DNA of 64,000 bases from an uncultured Lachnospiraceae bacterium (GCA_900548905.1 URMK01000026.1:23948-87947), one strand, 5' to 3'; positions 52,464 to 61,882 are shown, counted from the first letter of the stretch. Translations and numbers: made by a program. Notes: generated by a model from the sequence alone, not told the origin.

Positions 52464-53297
52464 ATGCAGAAAAGAAAACGATCCGGAAAACCGCTCACAG
52501 TCTTTATTAACCTAATTATGATACTCATTGCCACAATCAGTATTCTTCCTTTTCTCCTGATGTTTGTTATGTCAACCCAGGACAACCAGATGATTTTTTC
52601 AGGAGTTACATTCCGGCTGGGGAACGCACTGAAGGATAATTTCCGGACGATTCTGGAAGCCGACTATTTCCGTTCCGTTTTAAACAGCCTGCTTGTTGCG
52701 GTGTCCGGCACCGTACTCACTGTAGTTTTCAGCGCAATGGCCGGTTTTGCTTTTGCCAAGTACAGCTTCCGGCATAAAAAGCTTCTGTTCCAGATCGTGC
52801 TTATGACTATGATGGTTCCCATGGAGGTGGGATTAGTGGCTTTTGCCTGGGAAATGCGGATACTCCATCTGTCCAAAACCTTTCTCCCCCTTATTCTGCC
52901 CAATATCGCCAACGCCTTTGGAGTATTCTGGATGACCCAGTATATGAAGGATGCCTTCCCTTATGAGCTGGTGGAAAGCGGACGGATCGACGGCTGTAAT
53001 GATATGGGGGTATTCCTGCGCCTGGTTATGCCTATCATACGCCCTGCCATTTTTACGCTGGGCATTATATCCTTCCTGCAGTCCTGGAACAGCTATCTGC
53101 TTCCTATGATTATGATAAATAATCCGAAGATGTACACCGTTCCCCTTGTGATCGCTTCCATCGGCAACATGTTTGTGGCAAATTACGGCGCGCGTATGCT
53201 GGGTGTGGTTATCGGCATACTGCCCATTATCCTTCTGTTTATCATCTTTTCCCGGCAGATTACGGAAGGCCTTGCCGCAGGCGCCGTTAAGGGCTAA
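52464..53297 (+). CDS. ABC sugar transporter permease (MalG/UgpE-like)
   Basis: A 277-residue second permease with six TM segments and the EAA loop VESGRIDGCNDMGVFLRLVMPIIRPA. It has the MalG-type C-terminal end GLAAGAVKG. It follows the first permease almost without a gap (GGAGG in the MalF-like stop region). Together with that and the binding protein it forms the importer; the substrate is a carbohydrate of unknown identity. Confidence 0.93.
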   Translation: MQKRKRSGKPLTVFINLIMILIATISILPFLLMFVMSTQDNQMIFSGVTFRLGNALKDNFRTILEADYFRSVLNSLLVAVSGTVLTVVFSAMAGFAFAKYSFRHKKLLFQIVLMTMMVPMEVGLVAFAWEMRILHLSKTFLPLILPNIANAFGVFWMTQYMKDAFPYELVESGRIDGCNDMGVFLRLVMPIIRPAIFTLGIISFLQSWNSYLLPMIMINNPKMYTVPLVIASIGNMFVANYGARMLGVVIGILPIILLFIIFSRQITEGLAAGAVKG

Positions 53298-53341
53298 AAT
53301 AACAGAGGACACGCGCTATGGTTCAGTAAGGAGAAAAAAAT

Positions 53342-54055
53342 ATGATGCTGCTGCCTGATTTATACCAGCTGTGCGGCCCCTGCTATGGGAGCCACCAGAA
53401 CGTTTATGCTTTATCTTTTCCTGCCGGGAAGGAACTCCTCCTCTTTGATACCGGTCTGGACGAACCGGATCGGAATATTATTGAGAAGAATCTTTCTGTG
53501 TGGGGACTGGATACCTATGATATCCGCTATGTTTTTCTGACCCATTCCCATTTTGATCATGCGGGGAATGCGGCGTATTTTGCCGAAAGGGGAGCGCAGA
53601 TTTATATGGCGGGACCGGATGCAGACGCGGTGGAAAACGGCTCTTTCGGTACCATCTCCTATTCCTACGGCGTTTCTTTTCCCATCTGTCCCGGCATTCG
53701 GAGACTTTCTGACGGAGAGGTGAGGGAAGCAGGCGGCATCTCCATCAGCTGCTATTCAGTTCCCGGCCATACCCCGGGCAGCATGGCTTACGGTTTTACA
53801 TGGATGGGGAAAAAAGTGCTGGTAACCGGAGATTTTCTGCAGACAGGTGCGGATATCCATACGCCGGTGCTGGGCATCCGGGTGGATGAGAGATACGGTT
53901 ATGAGGACTACCGCCTTTCCCTGAAAAAAATGGCACAGCTTCCCTGCGATATTGTACTGCCCGGACATTTCCGGCCCTGCATGGAAAACGGAAGCCGGCT
54001 GTTGGGCGCCGGCTTCCGTGAGATTCTGGTAAACAGGGATTTGTATAAAGATTAG
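53342..54055 (+). CDS. MBL-fold metallo-hydrolase
   Basis: A 237-residue metallo-beta-lactamase-fold hydrolase. The binuclear zinc motif HxHxDH is in FLTHSHFDHAGN, followed by VPGHTPGSM, VTGDFLQ and a last His in LPGHFRPC. It is 44 bp after the second permease with GGAG upstream, so it belongs to the sugar uptake operon. In such operons these enzymes are often lactonases or esterases acting on the imported sugar; that function is not proven here. Confidence 0.88.
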   Translation: MMLLPDLYQLCGPCYGSHQNVYALSFPAGKELLLFDTGLDEPDRNIIEKNLSVWGLDTYDIRYVFLTHSHFDHAGNAAYFAERGAQIYMAGPDADAVENGSFGTISYSYGVSFPICPGIRRLSDGEVREAGGISISCYSVPGHTPGSMAYGFTWMGKKVLVTGDFLQTGADIHTPVLGIRVDERYGYEDYRLSLKKMAQLPCDIVLPGHFRPCMENGSRLLGAGFREILVNRDLYKD

Positions 54056-54066
54056 CAAGGACAAAA

Positions 54067-55389
54067 CTATTCCAGAAGCTTTTTATCCGCCACGGAAAAA
54101 AGCCTGGATATGGCATAAAGCGGCACATTTACCAGAGCATCCTGTTCACGGTAATCGGACATGGATGTTCTGATGCCGAAGGGAAGGCTGTTTTTCGCCA
54201 CAAAGGTTTTCAGGCTTTTCGCGTTCAAATTCTCAGCTGCCTTTGCCTCTATAGGAATAATAGTTCCGGCAAATTGGATTAAAAAGTCTATTTCACCCGA
54301 TGAAGATTCCGCTGACCAGTAATATGGCATTACCTCCAATTCCGCGGCCATCTCCTGACATACATACTGCTCAGTAAGCGCCCCCTTAAACTCTGTAAAA
54401 ATAGAATTTCCCATTAGCAGCGTTTTCTCATCAATATCTGCCATGGCAGCCAAAAGTCCCACATCCACCAGAAATAACTTAAATGCCTGCAGATCCTGAT
54501 ATGCCTTAAGCGGGAAACCGCCCTTTCTTACTCTGCTTACTTTATGACACAAGCCACAGTCCACAAGCCATTGTATAGCTGTTTCAAATTCCTTCGCACG
54601 TGCACCTTCCCGGAGAACACTATAGATAAATTTTTTATTTTCTTTAGCCAGCTGGGATGGTATTCCATCCCATACCATTCTGACCCGTGGGACGATTAAT
54701 GGAGGTACATGCTTGGAAAAATCCTGTTCATAATCGTTCAGTAACCGTTTGTGCACACGGCGAACCTGTTTAAAATCTCCGGTTGAGATATACGTATTTA
54801 CTGCCGCAGGCATTCCTCCCACATAATAATAAGTTTTTAATGCATCCATATATTTATCTCTGAATGTTGTTATCATGGGAAAATCATCTTCGGTGAGCAG
54901 TTGGATCAGCACTTCCTGCTTCACGGCATCCAGAAACTCCGTAAAAGTAAGAGGATATAGATTCATAGTATCCACTTTCCCAACAGGAAAGGATGTTCCG
55001 GTATGAAGTGCCAGCCCAAGCAGGGAACCCGCAGCAATTATATGGTATTGATGACTTTCATCTTCCATAAAATATTTAAGACCCTGAAGAGCCGCCGGGA
55101 CTTCCTGTATTTCATCCATAATAATAAGTGTATTATCCGGATCAATTACTATCTCACTCTCTATAGATAATCCCTTCAAAATTCGTTCAAGAGAAAAATC
55201 TCCAGAAAACAGAGACTTCATTCGTTCATTTCTGTCAAAGTTAATATATGCTGTCTGTTCATAATAATTTTTCCCAAATTCTTTCATCAGCCAGGTTTTT
55301 CCTACCTGCCGTGCCCCTTTTATGATCAGAGGCATTCGGCCAGGATCATTTTTCCATTCAACAAGCCGTTTCATAGCATTACGATTCAT
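54067..55389 (-). CDS. AAA+ ATPase with DUF4143 domain
   Basis: A 440-residue ATPase. The N-terminal domain has the P-loop IKGARQVGKTWL (about 20-31) and Walker B LIIMDEIQEVP, and the C-terminal DUF4143 region has a restriction-endonuclease-like fold pattern with SSSGEIDFLIQF...IEAKAAE. These proteins occur singly or many times in Clostridia and Bacteroides genomes, often in variable regions, with no settled function. It is convergent with the sugar operon, its DNA is somewhat more AT-rich, and it stands alone before the gal genes. Confidence 0.88.
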   Translation of the reverse strand: MNRNAMKRLVEWKNDPGRMPLIIKGARQVGKTWLMKEFGKNYYEQTAYINFDRNERMKSLFSGDFSLERILKGLSIESEIVIDPDNTLIIMDEIQEVPAALQGLKYFMEDESHQYHIIAAGSLLGLALHTGTSFPVGKVDTMNLYPLTFTEFLDAVKQEVLIQLLTEDDFPMITTFRDKYMDALKTYYYVGGMPAAVNTYISTGDFKQVRRVHKRLLNDYEQDFSKHVPPLIVPRVRMVWDGIPSQLAKENKKFIYSVLREGARAKEFETAIQWLVDCGLCHKVSRVRKGGFPLKAYQDLQAFKLFLVDVGLLAAMADIDEKTLLMGNSIFTEFKGALTEQYVCQEMAAELEVMPYYWSAESSSGEIDFLIQFAGTIIPIEAKAAENLNAKSLKTFVAKNSLPFGIRTSMSDYREQDALVNVPLYAISRLFSVADKKLLE

Positions 55390-55520
55390 GCAATTACCCC
55401 GATTCTCTATTTATAAATCAATTATATGTCTTGAATTACATTAAGTCAAACTAAAAAATGTGTATTTACTATAAATGTCAACCTAATAATGTGATTTTAC
55501 AACAAAAAAGGCATATTCAA

Positions 55521-55559
55521 AAAAACAGCTGTACGGCCTCATTCCGTACAGCTGTTTTT
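55521..55559 (-). terminator. Terminator of the gal genes
   Basis: A perfect 16-bp stem AAAAACAGCTGTACGG with its complement, 7-nt loop, on both strands flanked by A and T runs, 30 bp past the galT stop. Confidence 0.92.
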
Positions 55560-55588
55560 ACTTACTCCATCACTGACCATGTATTTGC

Positions 55589-57115
55589 CTACTGATTCAA
55601 ATACGCCACAAACCGCCCGAACGCCTCCCGGCCTTCCTCCGTCCGCTTATAGACTCCGGCATCCTCCAGAACCTCCATGAATACTTTCCCGATTTCCTCC
55701 CGGATAATTCCATGGATCGTTTCGGCATTCACCTGTTCATACTTCGGAAGGAACTCCTCCACCCAGTCTGCGTGTTTGCTAAGCACTTCATCCTTGCGGA
55801 TATCGGCGCCTTCCAGAATGGCTTTTTCCAAATCCGCCATTTCACCATCCAGGCGGGAGGGAAGGACGGCAAGGCCCATTACTTCTATCAGACCGATATT
55901 TTCTTTCTTAATGTGGTGCAGCTTGGCATGGGGATGGTATACCCCAAGAGGATGCTCCTGCGTTGTGATGTTATTGCGCAGGACCAGATCCAGCTCATAG
56001 TTTTCTCCCCGTTTTCTGGCAATGGGAGTAATGGTATTGTGAGGCTCTCCGTCTGTCTCGGCATAGATAAATGCCGCCTCATCAGTAAACTTACGCCATT
56101 TGTCCAGGACCACATCCGCAAGGGCGATCAGCCTGTCGCTGTCCGGGCCGGATATACGGATAACGGACATGGGCCAGTTCACAATGCCCGCCTCCACATC
56201 CTCAAATCCTTTTACCGTAAAGCCGGTGTCTACCGTGGCTTTTGCCATAGGGAATTCGTAGTGTCCGCCCTGGAAATGGTCATGGCTCAGGATGGATCCT
56301 CCCACTATGGGCAGATCCGCGTTAGATCCCAGCATGTAGTGGGGGAAGAGCTTTACGAAATCAAACAGCTTTACAAAGGTGTCGTGTTCGATTTTCATCG
56401 GTATATGTTTGGAATTAAAAACGATGCAATGCTCGTTGTAATACACGTAAGGGGAGTACTGGAAGCCCCACTGTCCGCCGTTAATGGTGATGGGGATGAT
56501 CCTGTGGTTCTGCCTGGCCGGATGGTTCACGCGGCCGGCATAGCCTTCATTTTCCATGCAAAGCTGACATTTGGGGTAACCGCTCTGTCTGGCTGTTTTT
56601 GCAGCCGCAATGGCCTTCGGATCTTTTTCCGGTTTGGACAGGTTGATGGTAATATCCAGATCGCCGTAAGGCGTGGAGGTAACCCATTTTTGATCCTTGC
56701 AGACACGGTATCTGCGGATATAGTCCGTATCCTGGCTGAATTTATAAAAGTATTCGGTAGCTGTTTCCGGGGAGTCGGCATAACATTCCCGGAATTTACG
56801 GATGATTTCGCTGGGACGGGCTACAAGCACACTCATGATCCTGGTATCAAACAAGTCACGGTATACCACGCTGTTATTTTCCAAAAGGCCGGTCTTTGCC
56901 GCATAGTCCAGCATATCCTTCAAAATGGCCTCCAGCTTTCCCACCAGCTGTGTCTCTTCGTTTTTATCCGCTGTAATCGGGGTATCTGCATCCGCAAGCT
57001 CTTCCAGACCGAAAAGCTCTAAAAGGCGGTTTGTTGTATAGATGGTGTCCTCCGGCTCCACAAGTCCGGTGGCAAGCCCGTATCTCACTAAATCCCTGAT
57101 GCTGTTCTGAATCAT
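55589..57115 (-). CDS. galT: UDP-glucose--hexose-1-phosphate uridylyltransferase (class II GalT)
   Basis: Transfers UMP from UDP-glucose to galactose 1-phosphate in the Leloir pathway. The 508-residue protein is the long Gram-positive class (~490-520 residues), with SGYPKCQLCMENEGYAGR, GGSILSHDHFQGGHYEFPM and an intact C-terminal half. The ATG at 57115 follows AGGGA; an upstream ATG would add 14 residues and lies across the ribosome binding site. galK is 154 bp upstream on the same strand. No galE is adjacent. Confidence 0.93.
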   Translation of the reverse strand: MIQNSIRDLVRYGLATGLVEPEDTIYTTNRLLELFGLEELADADTPITADKNEETQLVGKLEAILKDMLDYAAKTGLLENNSVVYRDLFDTRIMSVLVARPSEIIRKFRECYADSPETATEYFYKFSQDTDYIRRYRVCKDQKWVTSTPYGDLDITINLSKPEKDPKAIAAAKTARQSGYPKCQLCMENEGYAGRVNHPARQNHRIIPITINGGQWGFQYSPYVYYNEHCIVFNSKHIPMKIEHDTFVKLFDFVKLFPHYMLGSNADLPIVGGSILSHDHFQGGHYEFPMAKATVDTGFTVKGFEDVEAGIVNWPMSVIRISGPDSDRLIALADVVLDKWRKFTDEAAFIYAETDGEPHNTITPIARKRGENYELDLVLRNNITTQEHPLGVYHPHAKLHHIKKENIGLIEVMGLAVLPSRLDGEMADLEKAILEGADIRKDEVLSKHADWVEEFLPKYEQVNAETIHGIIREEIGKVFMEVLEDAGVYKRTEEGREAFGRFVAYLNQ

Positions 57116-57269
57116 TTTTCCCTCATTTCTGCGCCTCCGGTTCCTGCCCGGCGGCATCCGGAATGCCCGGCGCGTGTTAATCCTGCCGGTACCAGTTACG
57201 TTGCTTAGGTATCCGGCCCGGCTATTTTTCCAGAAGAAAGGACGGCCGGAACCCAGCCGCCCATTACTA

Positions 57270-58433
57270 TCAGATTACGCTCGGTCCGTCGCCGATTTCC
57301 ACCACATAGAAATCTGCCGCATAGCCGATTTTTTTCAGATACTCCGCTCCCACCTTCTCAATAAAGCTGTCGATAGCATCTGTTTTCACAATGCTTACGG
57401 TACATCCGCCGAAGCCCGCCCCTGTCATACGGGAGCCGATGACGCCGTCTATCTTCCAGGCTTCTTCCACCAGGGTATCCAGTTCAATCCCGGTAACTTC
57501 ATAATCATCCCGAAGGGATACATGGGACGCGTTCATAAGCTGTCCGAACTGTTCGATATCATTTGCCTTTAATGCGGCGACCGCCTTGACGGTCCTCTGG
57601 TTCTCGTATACGGCATGTTTGGCGCGTTTTCTGCGCACCTCATCCTTAACCGCCGTCTGATACTGTTCAAACTGTTCCTCTGTCAGGTCTCCCAGGGACT
57701 TGATTCCCACAACCTCCTGAATCTCTGCCAAAGCTGTTTCACATTCACTTCTTCTCTCATTGTATTTGGAATCACCAAGGCCGCGCTTCTTGTTGCTGCA
57801 TGCAATTACAATCTTGGCCCCTTCCAGCTGGATTGGCGCATATTCAAAACTAAGATCCGCAGTATCCAGGAAAATGGCATGATCCTTTTTCCCCATGGCA
57901 ATAGCGAACTGATCCATAATTCCGCAGTTGACACCATTGAAATTGTTCTCGGAATACTGGCCGATAAGTGCCAGATCCTGATTAGTCACATCAAAACCGA
58001 ACATATCCCGGAGGATAAAACCTGTGAGCACCTCCACGGACGCGGAGGAGGAAAGGCCGGAACCGTTGGGAATATTCCCGAACAAAAGCAGGTCCATGCC
58101 GTAGGGAATCTCAAAGCCCCTTTTTTCAAAAGCCCACATTACCCCCTTGGGATAATTGGTCCAGTCCGCCTCTTTTTCCGGCTTGAGGCCGTCGAGACTG
58201 CTTTCCAGGACTCCCAGCTGTTCAAAATTCATAGAATAAAAACGCAGTTTTCTGTCGGCACGCTGTCTCGCCGCACCGTAAGTGCCTATGGTCAGTGCAC
58301 AGGGGAATACATGTCCGCCGTTATAATCGGTATGCTCCCCGATCAGGTTCACACGGCCGGGGGCAAAATAGGTCTTAACACCTGTGGTATCCCCAAATAC
58401 TTCCCCAAATTTATGCAATATTTTTTCTTTCAT
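57270..58433 (-). CDS. galK: Galactokinase
   Basis: Phosphorylates galactose to galactose 1-phosphate. The 387 residues of this GHMP kinase have motif 1 GRVNLIGEHTDYNGGHVFP, motif 2 PNGSGLSSSASVEVL, the catalytic Asp region NGVNCGIMDQFAIAMG and motif 3 MTGAGFGGCTVSIV. It is the first gene of the galK-galT pair, which together with an epimerase elsewhere completes galactose use. A promoter-like TATGAT lies upstream, overlapping the terminator of the AraC gene. Confidence 0.95.
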   Translation of the reverse strand: MKEKILHKFGEVFGDTTGVKTYFAPGRVNLIGEHTDYNGGHVFPCALTIGTYGAARQRADRKLRFYSMNFEQLGVLESSLDGLKPEKEADWTNYPKGVMWAFEKRGFEIPYGMDLLLFGNIPNGSGLSSSASVEVLTGFILRDMFGFDVTNQDLALIGQYSENNFNGVNCGIMDQFAIAMGKKDHAIFLDTADLSFEYAPIQLEGAKIVIACSNKKRGLGDSKYNERRSECETALAEIQEVVGIKSLGDLTEEQFEQYQTAVKDEVRRKRAKHAVYENQRTVKAVAALKANDIEQFGQLMNASHVSLRDDYEVTGIELDTLVEEAWKIDGVIGSRMTGAGFGGCTVSIVKTDAIDSFIEKVGAEYLKKIGYAADFYVVEIGDGPSVI

Positions 58434-58523
58434 GCTCCTTCTCCTTTACTTTTTTTATGTTTATCCCTTTTGTTTTCCGATATCTGCAGCTTTAGCCGCT
58501 TTCCAGTTAATTTTATCATATAA

Positions 58524-58567
58524 TAAAAACAGGTACCGGCAAAGGGACATTTGTTGCAGGTACCTGT
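58524..58567 (-). terminator. Terminator after the AraC gene upstream of galK
   Basis: On the minus strand arms CAGGTACC/GGTACCTG (58530-58537 and 58559-58566) with further pairing inside, followed by TTTTTATT. Confidence 0.75.
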
Positions 58568-58606
58568 CAAAATGTTAACTTACTCAGTCCAGGCAAGTCC
58601 GGACCG

Positions 58607-59503
58607 CTACAATTCATTAATCTGGCTGATAAAGTCCTCTACCTGCTTCAGATATTCTTTATTCCTGCGGTTTTCCCCTTTTTGCATCTCTTTGCGGTAT
58701 CCGGAAGGGGACATTCCCTTCATCTGTTTAAATGCCTTCGTAAAGACCAGAGGATCGTTATAGCCGCAGGACAGGGCGATGCTTTCCACCGGCAGCTCCG
58801 TCACCGCCAGCAGCTCCGCTGCCTTGGTAATCCGGTAGGTGGTAAGGAACTGCTGGGGAGACATTCCCATGGAATTTTCAAAAAGCGTATACAGATAACT
58901 CCGGTTAATGCATACATATTCCGCCACATCCGTTACCTTCACCGGGTTGCAGTAATTGCGCTGGATAAACTCCACCGCTCTTTTGACATACTGGTTTGCC
59001 TTATCCTCATCCGCCTTTTCCGAAGGCCGGGCATTCTCCGCTATGAGGGATAAAAACAGATGCAGTTGTCCGTTTCTGCGAAGCTCGTTGGTCAGGCCGA
59101 AGGTATTGTGTTCCATCATATCACGCACACTGCGGTACAGTTCATCGGAGCGCCCGGAATGGAATACGGGATGGCGCACGGACAGGCCCATGTAAGAGAC
59201 AAAGCTTTCCGCACCGCTTCCCGAAAAGCCCACCCACACATAGGTCCATGGCTCCTTATCATCCGCCTGGTAAAAAGATAGCTCCCCCGGGGTTATGAGA
59301 AAGCCGCTGCCCGCCTCCAAAGGATATTCCCTTCCTCCGGTCCGGAAAATCCCTTTCCCGCTGAGCACATAATGAATCATGTAATGGGGCTTAAGGGCCG
59401 GCCCGAAGCTGTGCAGCGGCTCCGTTTTGGAGCAGCCGCAGCAGTTTACCGCGAGGGATCCTGTCTGTTCATTTTTAAATTCCAGCTTGTATGCTTTTTC
59501 CAT
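58607..59503 (-). CDS. AraC family regulator
   Basis: A 298-residue regulator with an N-terminal AraC_binding domain (about 10-170; PHYMIHYVLSGKGIFRTGGREYPLE, GSGFLITPGELSFYQADD) and a C-terminal double helix-turn-helix (about 195-290; YCNPVKVTDVAEYVCINRSYLYTLFENSMGMSPQQF; SCGYNDPLVFTKAFKQMKGMSPSGY). It lies just upstream of galK on the same strand, so it is the probable regulator of galactose use; no inducer can be read. Confidence 0.9.
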   Translation of the reverse strand: MEKAYKLEFKNEQTGSLAVNCCGCSKTEPLHSFGPALKPHYMIHYVLSGKGIFRTGGREYPLEAGSGFLITPGELSFYQADDKEPWTYVWVGFSGSGAESFVSYMGLSVRHPVFHSGRSDELYRSVRDMMEHNTFGLTNELRRNGQLHLFLSLIAENARPSEKADEDKANQYVKRAVEFIQRNYCNPVKVTDVAEYVCINRSYLYTLFENSMGMSPQQFLTTYRITKAAELLAVTELPVESIALSCGYNDPLVFTKAFKQMKGMSPSGYRKEMQKGENRRNKEYLKQVEDFISQINEL

Positions 59504-59519
59504 AATTCACTTAATTCAT

Positions 59520-59549
59520 GTAACGGTTCAGACAAGTCTGAGCCGTTAC
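59520..59549. repeat. 14-bp-stem dispersed hairpin (GTAACGGTTCAGAC type)
   Basis: GTAACGGTTCAGAC, AA, then GTCTGAGCCGTTAC; 14 pairs including one G-T. It lacks a T run and lies between the aldo/keto reductase and AraC genes. Similar sequence is at 62976-63002 (stem ACCGTTC/GAACGGT) and a half copy is at 30518-30532. Confidence 0.6.
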
Positions 59550-59567
59550 TCTTTCATTCCATGCTGT

Positions 59568-60701
59568 TTATACGAAAATCCTTCCGTCCAAATCTTTCTG
59601 TACCTGTACCAGATTATCCCTGATGGAAAGCTTCTGGGGACATAAAGCTTCGCATTTTCCGCATTTAATACAGTTCTTTGCTTTCTCTTCTTCCTTCAGA
59701 TCGTTCTCCCATGCCCCTTTCACATGGCTGTATGTACGGTACATATGGTAGTTGTTCCATACTTTGAAGTTGCCGGGGATATTGACCCCTGCAGGACAGG
59801 GCATGCAATAGCGGCAGCCGGTACATCCGTTCTGCACACGGGAACGCATTTCTTCCACAATGCCTTCCATCTTTTTCTGCTCTTCTTCACTCAGCACAGT
59901 GAACTCATTAAAGGTTTTCAGATTATCCTCCACCTGTTTCATGGTGGACATACCGCTTAAAATCACTTTTACATTGGGATGGCTGCCCACCCAGCGCAGC
60001 GCATAGGATGCGATGCTTTTGTCCGGATCCATTTCCCGGAATTTGGCATTGATATCATCTGAGAAATTAGCCAGGCTTCCCCCTTTAATCGGCTCCATAA
60101 TAACAAGGGGGATTCCCAGGCTTTCCGCCAGGGCATAACCCTTATCCCCTGCCTGTTCCTGCGTATCCATGTAGTTGTACTGGATCTGGCAGAAATCCCA
60201 GTCACGGTAATGAATGATCTCGTCAAATACTTCATAATCATCATGGAAGGAAAAGCCATAGTAGCGGATCTTTCCTTCTTCCTTCAGCTTGGCACAGTAA
60301 TCCACCACGCCCAAAGCTTTCATGTCTTCCCATTTTTCTTTATTCACCGCATGGAGAAGATAGAAATCAATGTAATCGGTCTGCAGTCTCTGAAGCTGCT
60401 CTTCAAAAATACGTTTGGCGTCATCCACGCTTTTTACAGCCCATAAAGGGAGCTTGGTCGCCAGATAAAAGGAACTTCTGTCATATTTTTTAAGTACCCT
60501 TCCTACCAGCGGTTCGCTTTCCCCGTTGTGGTAGGGGTAAGCGGTGTCAATATAATTTACTCCGGAAGCGATGGCCTTATCCAGCATTTTCTCCGCTTCC
60601 GCCTCGTCAATTTTGCCGTCCGGCATGGTGGGAAAGCGCATGCATCCGAAGCCCAGCAGTGATGTTTCAATTCCCAGTTTTTCCAGTTTTCTCTTTTCCA
60701 T
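59568..60701 (-). CDS. Aldo/keto reductase with C-terminal ferredoxin domain
   Basis: A 377-residue reductase. The AKR barrel (about 1-280) has GCMRFPTMPDGKIDEAEAE, YIDTAYPYHNGESEPLVG with catalytic Asp/Tyr and FYLATKLP, and is followed by two Cys clusters for 4Fe-4S: CTGCRYCMPCP and CIKCGKCEALCP. This pairing is common in anaerobes; the electron donor is probably ferredoxin, and the substrate is unknown. It is a single gene; its upstream region holds a gene remnant and a long inverted repeat. Confidence 0.9.
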   Translation of the reverse strand: MEKRKLEKLGIETSLLGFGCMRFPTMPDGKIDEAEAEKMLDKAIASGVNYIDTAYPYHNGESEPLVGRVLKKYDRSSFYLATKLPLWAVKSVDDAKRIFEEQLQRLQTDYIDFYLLHAVNKEKWEDMKALGVVDYCAKLKEEGKIRYYGFSFHDDYEVFDEIIHYRDWDFCQIQYNYMDTQEQAGDKGYALAESLGIPLVIMEPIKGGSLANFSDDINAKFREMDPDKSIASYALRWVGSHPNVKVILSGMSTMKQVEDNLKTFNEFTVLSEEEQKKMEGIVEEMRSRVQNGCTGCRYCMPCPAGVNIPGNFKVWNNYHMYRTYSHVKGAWENDLKEEEKAKNCIKCGKCEALCPQKLSIRDNLVQVQKDLDGRIFV

Positions 60702-60759
60702 TGTGTCCTCTCCTTTTTCGATGTAAGTTTGTTATTGCCGGTTGTCCGCCGCAGAAGTG

Positions 60760-60890
60760 TCAGCGGTTCACCGACAGTGCCATTCTGTGACAGGTATGCC
60801 ATACTCCGCGGATATCGATGGAAGAAAGCAGTTCCTGCTTGGTAAACGCAGCCAAATCCGACGCGCTGAAATCAAGTATTTTTTTGTCAT
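60760..60890 (-). pseudogene. Remnant of a short gene with a poly-A frameshift
   Basis: On the minus strand an ATG at 60890 has an ideal GGGAGG 6 nt upstream, but the frame runs into a stop. One base off, after a run of seven A, it reads KILDFSASDLAAFTKQELL SSIDIRGVW and stops at TGA (60760). That start looks like a real protein N-terminus. One A gained or lost in the run explains the break, and the protein is also far too short, so a deletion is likely too. The family was not recognised with confidence. Confidence 0.4.
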
Positions 60891-60925
60891 TCCATCCCTC
60901 CCCCCAAACCTATGTTCCGGTTTTT

Positions 60926-60961
60926 ACCTGATAATTTTTATTATAAAGCATTGTATCAGGT
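60926..60961. promoter_or_regulatory. 8-bp inverted repeat, candidate operator
   Basis: ACCTGATA (60926-60933) and TATCAGGT (60954-60961), about 28 bp centre to centre, with a TATAAT-like stretch between. It lies in the AT-rich spacer before the TRIC-like gene and upstream of the remnant; the owner is not clear. Confidence 0.35.
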
Positions 60962-60999
60962 TTTACTATCCCCATTCTCAAAAATCCGGCAGATTATCA

Positions 61000-61028
61000 T
61001 TGAGCGCCGTTCTTTTTCATGGTATTAT
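61000..61028 (+). promoter_or_regulatory. Promoter of the TRIC-like channel gene
   Basis: TTGAGC (61000-61005) and TATTAT (61023-61028) with 17-bp spacing and a TGG extended -10, 39 bp before the start codon. Confidence 0.65.
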
Positions 61029-61066
61029 TAAAACGTTTGAATTCAGAAGAGAAAGGTGTAAAAATC

Positions 61067-61708
61067 ATGGAATTACAGCCTTCCGTTATCTTTGCCATTG
61101 AAATTATCGGAACCATTGCGTTTGCTTCCTCGGGAGCTATGGTCGCCGTCCGTAAAAAGCTGGATCTGTTCGGGATTATTGTTCTGGGTGTCATCACCGC
61201 TGTCGGCGGAGGGATGCTCCGGGATATCCTGATAGGAAATATCCCTCCCAACATGTTCCGGAATCCCGTTTATGTCCTGGCGGCTTTCCTCACCGTCCTG
61301 GTCCTGTTCCTGCTTTTCCGGCTCTGGCCTTCCCTTTTGGGAAGCCGGTATATGGAAGGTTATGAGAAAATAATGAATATCCTGGATGCCATCGGTCTGG
61401 GCGCTTTTACGGTTATAGGTATCGATACCGGCGTGGAAGCCGGTTACGGCAGCTATCATTTCCTGATCATCTTTCTGGGTGTGATCACGGGCATCGGCGG
61501 AGGCATCCTCCGGGATATTATGGCCGGCGAAACCCCTTATGTCCTGAAAAAACATATCTATGCCTGCGCCTCCATCGCCGGAGGCTACCTGTACGCGGGG
61601 CTTCTGGAGGTGACCCATTCGGACTCCGCCATGATTGTCAGCGCTCTGCTTGTCGTTGCCATACGCATTCTTGCCAGCCACTTCCGCTGGGATCTTCCCA
61701 CGATATAA
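61067..61708 (+). CDS. TRIC-like (UPF0126/YadS) cation channel
   Basis: A 213-residue membrane protein. It has seven hydrophobic stretches formed by an internal repeat: each half contains GGGMLRDIL (first) and GGGILRDIM (second), the glycine-rich pore motif of trimeric intracellular cation channels of bacteria. A K+ or Na+ channel role is expected from the family. The start at 61067 follows AAAGGTG; earlier ATGs lie before it. It is probably monocistronic. Confidence 0.9.
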   Translation: MELQPSVIFAIEIIGTIAFASSGAMVAVRKKLDLFGIIVLGVITAVGGGMLRDILIGNIPPNMFRNPVYVLAAFLTVLVLFLLFRLWPSLLGSRYMEGYEKIMNILDAIGLGAFTVIGIDTGVEAGYGSYHFLIIFLGVITGIGGGILRDIMAGETPYVLKKHIYACASIAGGYLYAGLLEVTHSDSAMIVSALLVVAIRILASHFRWDLPTI

Positions 61709-61769
61709 ACAAACACCGATGCCCCTGCCGCAGTTCACCCTTCGGTAAAGGTAACTCACGTCTCCTTCG

Positions 61770-61798
61770 TTGCTGTAAAGGAAAAAACCTGTTATGAT
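61770..61798 (+). promoter_or_regulatory. Promoter of the GNAT-membrane fusion gene
   Basis: TTGCTG (61770-61775) and TATGAT (61793-61798) separated by 17 bp, with TGT before the -10, 85 bp upstream of the start. Confidence 0.65.
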
Positions 61799-61882
61799 TT
61801 ATACATCCGAAAACCTCACGGCAAACGCAGCAACGGTAAGCCCGAGGTAATAAAAGGAACCATGAAAAGGAGAAGTGCCGGA

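Noticed and set aside
54067..55389. Toxin-antitoxin or defence gene
   Set aside because: The DUF4143 ATPase is a lone gene without a partner or defence neighbours, so a defence role is unsupported.
55712..57022. 436-residue open frame on the plus strand
   Set aside because: It is the reverse shadow of galT, which is clearly the coding strand.
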